Origin: Prevotella sp. CAG:1320
GTDB taxonomy: Bacteria > Bacteroidota > Bacteroidia > Bacteroidales > Bacteroidaceae
Assembly: GCA_000435635.1 (NCBI GenBank)
Contig: FR882116.1
Location: 1 to 7,856 of the forward strand
Length of the DNA: 7,856 bases
Direction: 5' to 3'
A program made the translations under genes and the position numbers. Shown here piece after piece: positions 6,858 through 7,856 of this stretch (within the stretch, counting starts at the first letter, position 1; each line of letters begins with the position of its first letter). Under the pieces are notes generated by a model. It was not told the DNA's origin and ran no database searches. It worked only from the letters and a program-made list of their open reading frames with translations.

Positions 6858-7496
6858 ATGACCGAAACAGAACAATTGGACCGTTACATAGAGAGCCATA
6901 TAGAGCCTGAGGGCGACTATCTGTATAGGCTGTGGCGCGCTACGAATATCCACACCATCCACGGGCGCATGGCCAGCGGACATATACAAGGCAGATTGTT
7001 GCGCATGCTGGTGAAGATGGTTCGCCCAAAGCGTGTGCTCGAGGTGGGGACTTTTAGCGGTTATAGTGCCATTTGCCTGGCCCAAGGACTGCCCGAAGAC
7101 GGCAAGCTCTACACTTTCGAGATAAACGACGAAATGGAAGACTTCACCCGTCCGTGGATAGAGGGCAGCGACGTGGCCGACAAGATAGACTTCCGCATAG
7201 GCGACGCCATACAGGAAGCTCCCAAGTTGGGCATCACTTTCGACATGGCGTTCATTGACGGCGACAAGCGGCACTACGTGGAGACCTACGAGATGGCGCT
7301 GGGCATACTCCGTCCAGGCGGTTTCATCTTGGTGGACAACACCTTGTGGGACGGCCATGTGATAGACCCTGCCTACGATCATGACCATCAAACCCAAGGC
7401 ATTCGTGCCTTCAACGATCTGGTGGCCAATGATACGAGGGTGGAAACGGTCATCCTCCCCATCCGCGATGGCCTTACGTTGCTAAGGAAACGATAG
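6858..7496 (+). CDS. SAM-dependent O-methyltransferase, caffeoyl-CoA/catechol OMT-like family
   Basis: A 212-residue class I methyltransferase that would transfer a methyl group from S-adenosylmethionine to a hydroxyl group of an unidentified substrate. SAM motif I reads VLEVGTFSGYSA (60-71), with the acidic FEIND strand end at 87-91. FIDGDKRHY (132-140) and LVDNTLWDG (158-166) carry Asp134, Asp160 and Asn161, the divalent-metal ligands expected for the cation-dependent OMT family. There is no signal peptide or membrane segment, so it is cytoplasmic. The frame is open to 6798 inside aroQ; I use the ATG at 6858, which is 1 nt after the aroQ stop and gives the usual family length. Translational coupling with aroQ is likely. 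The aroQ link does not by itself identify a shikimate-derived substrate. Confidence 0.93.
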   Translation: MTETEQLDRYIESHIEPEGDYLYRLWRATNIHTIHGRMASGHIQGRLLRMLVKMVRPKRVLEVGTFSGYSAICLAQGLPEDGKLYTFEINDEMEDFTRPWIEGSDVADKIDFRIGDAIQEAPKLGITFDMAFIDGDKRHYVETYEMALGILRPGGFILVDNTLWDGHVIDPAYDHDHQTQGIRAFNDLVANDTRVETVILPIRDGLTLLRKR

Positions 7497-7528
7497 ACGT
7501 TTTCGGGAGATGGTTTTATACTGCGGTT

Positions 7529-7856
7529 ATGAAATATCTGATTATTAGTTTGTTCTTATTTCTGTGGGGACATTTTCCCTTAAGCAGCCATCCTTGCCAT
7601 ATTGGCACGGAAGAATGCAATAATATTGTATCAGGACAAAAGGACAGTGTGTTGCGTGAGCGTATTTACTCGAATAGATTTGAACGTATCAGCATAGTAC
7701 ACGCAAGAGAAGAAAGCTTAACAGACTTGAAACGAGCCGAGTTTTGGGAAACTAACGAATATGCCACGAGACAAAAAAATATATTTGAGCAAATGGAATA
7801 TAACATCATAAAGCAAATTCCTGCTCGAATATTAAACAAGGCTTTGAAATATAAGG
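7529..7856 (+). CDS. Partial gene for a probable exported protein of unknown function (5' end only)
   Basis: An open frame of 109 codons from the ATG at 7529 to the window edge without a stop. The N terminus (MKYLIISLFLFLWGHFPLSS) has a basic residue then a long hydrophobic core, a plausible Sec signal peptide ending near residues 19-22. The Cys at 23 follows SSHP, which is a poor lipobox, so a lipoprotein is not clearly indicated. The mature part has Cys23 and Cys30, then becomes highly charged and probably helical (for example ERISIVHAREESLTDLKRAE). I do not recognise a family. G+C is 120 of 328 bases (37%), against about 58% in three 60-base rows I counted in the gene before it; codons such as AGA, ATA and TTA are frequent. 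No promoter or terminator is evident in the 32-nt gap, so it may be read through from the O-methyltransferase gene or be an unrelated insertion. Confidence 0.6.
   Translation, partial: MKYLIISLFLFLWGHFPLSSHPCHIGTEECNNIVSGQKDSVLRERIYSNRFERISIVHAREESLTDLKRAEFWETNEYATRQKNIFEQMEYNIIKQIPARILNKALKYK

Noticed and set aside
6212..6859. The N-terminal extension of the xerD frame up to 6859, giving 522 residues.
   Set aside because: Most of it is antisense to aroQ and lies upstream of the xerD promoter. The XerD family starts at or near 6211.
6768..7397. A 209-codon minus-strand open frame opposite the O-methyltransferase gene.
   Set aside because: It is antisense to a methyltransferase with an intact SAM motif and metal ligands, and the translation lacks any family signature.
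7484..7507. Possible hairpin around the end of the O-methyltransferase gene (GAAACG and CGTTTTC).
   Set aside because: The stem is about six pairs with an unmatched base and no U tract follows, so it does not qualify as a terminator.

Overview
The window is a compact housekeeping region from a bacterium of the phylum Bacteroidota, most likely order Bacteroidales. Three things point there. The gene content and order (metK, a DUF4271 membrane protein, hemD, rnpA, yidD, tyrS) is one I associate with that group. The promoters fit the Bacteroidota form (TTTG, about 19-20 nt, TAnnTTTG) rather than the sigma-70 form. Start codons are mostly preceded by A-rich sequence rather than a Shine-Dalgarno motif. 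I cannot fix the genus.

Layout. From about 5282 down to 80, on the minus strand, lies what reads as one six-gene transcription unit. It has a promoter in front of metK, then metK, DUF4271 protein, hemD, rnpA, yidD and tyrS, and ends in a strong intrinsic terminator (hairpin 86-124, U tract 80-85). The junctions are tight: 0, 5, 13, -4 and 54 nt (after choosing internal starts for metK, hemD and yidD). Upstream of metK and on the same strand is xerD (5291-6211), with its own promoter. On the plus strand, divergent from xerD, are aroQ (6434-6856) and a SAM-dependent O-methyltransferase gene (6858-7496), separated by 1 nt and driven by a promoter at 6374-6404. The right end (7529-7856) holds the beginning of an unrecognised, AT-rich gene for a probable exported protein, cut off by the window edge.

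How the genes fit together. metK makes S-adenosylmethionine, which the O-methyltransferase on the other strand would consume and which tetrapyrrole pathways use downstream of HemD. hemD closes the uroporphyrinogen III ring, rnpA and tyrS serve tRNA maturation and charging, yidD assists membrane protein insertion, xerD resolves chromosome dimers, and aroQ is a shikimate-pathway step. The unit looks like growth-linked co-expression rather than one pathway.

I see no rRNA, tRNA, CRISPR array, insertion sequence, phage gene or defence system. Nothing here clearly amounts to an undescribed system. The points most worth a second look are the unusual CG-alternating terminator, the promoter-defined metK start, the two matched divergent promoters, the function-unknown DUF4271 gene embedded between essential genes, and the AT-rich exported unknown at the right edge.
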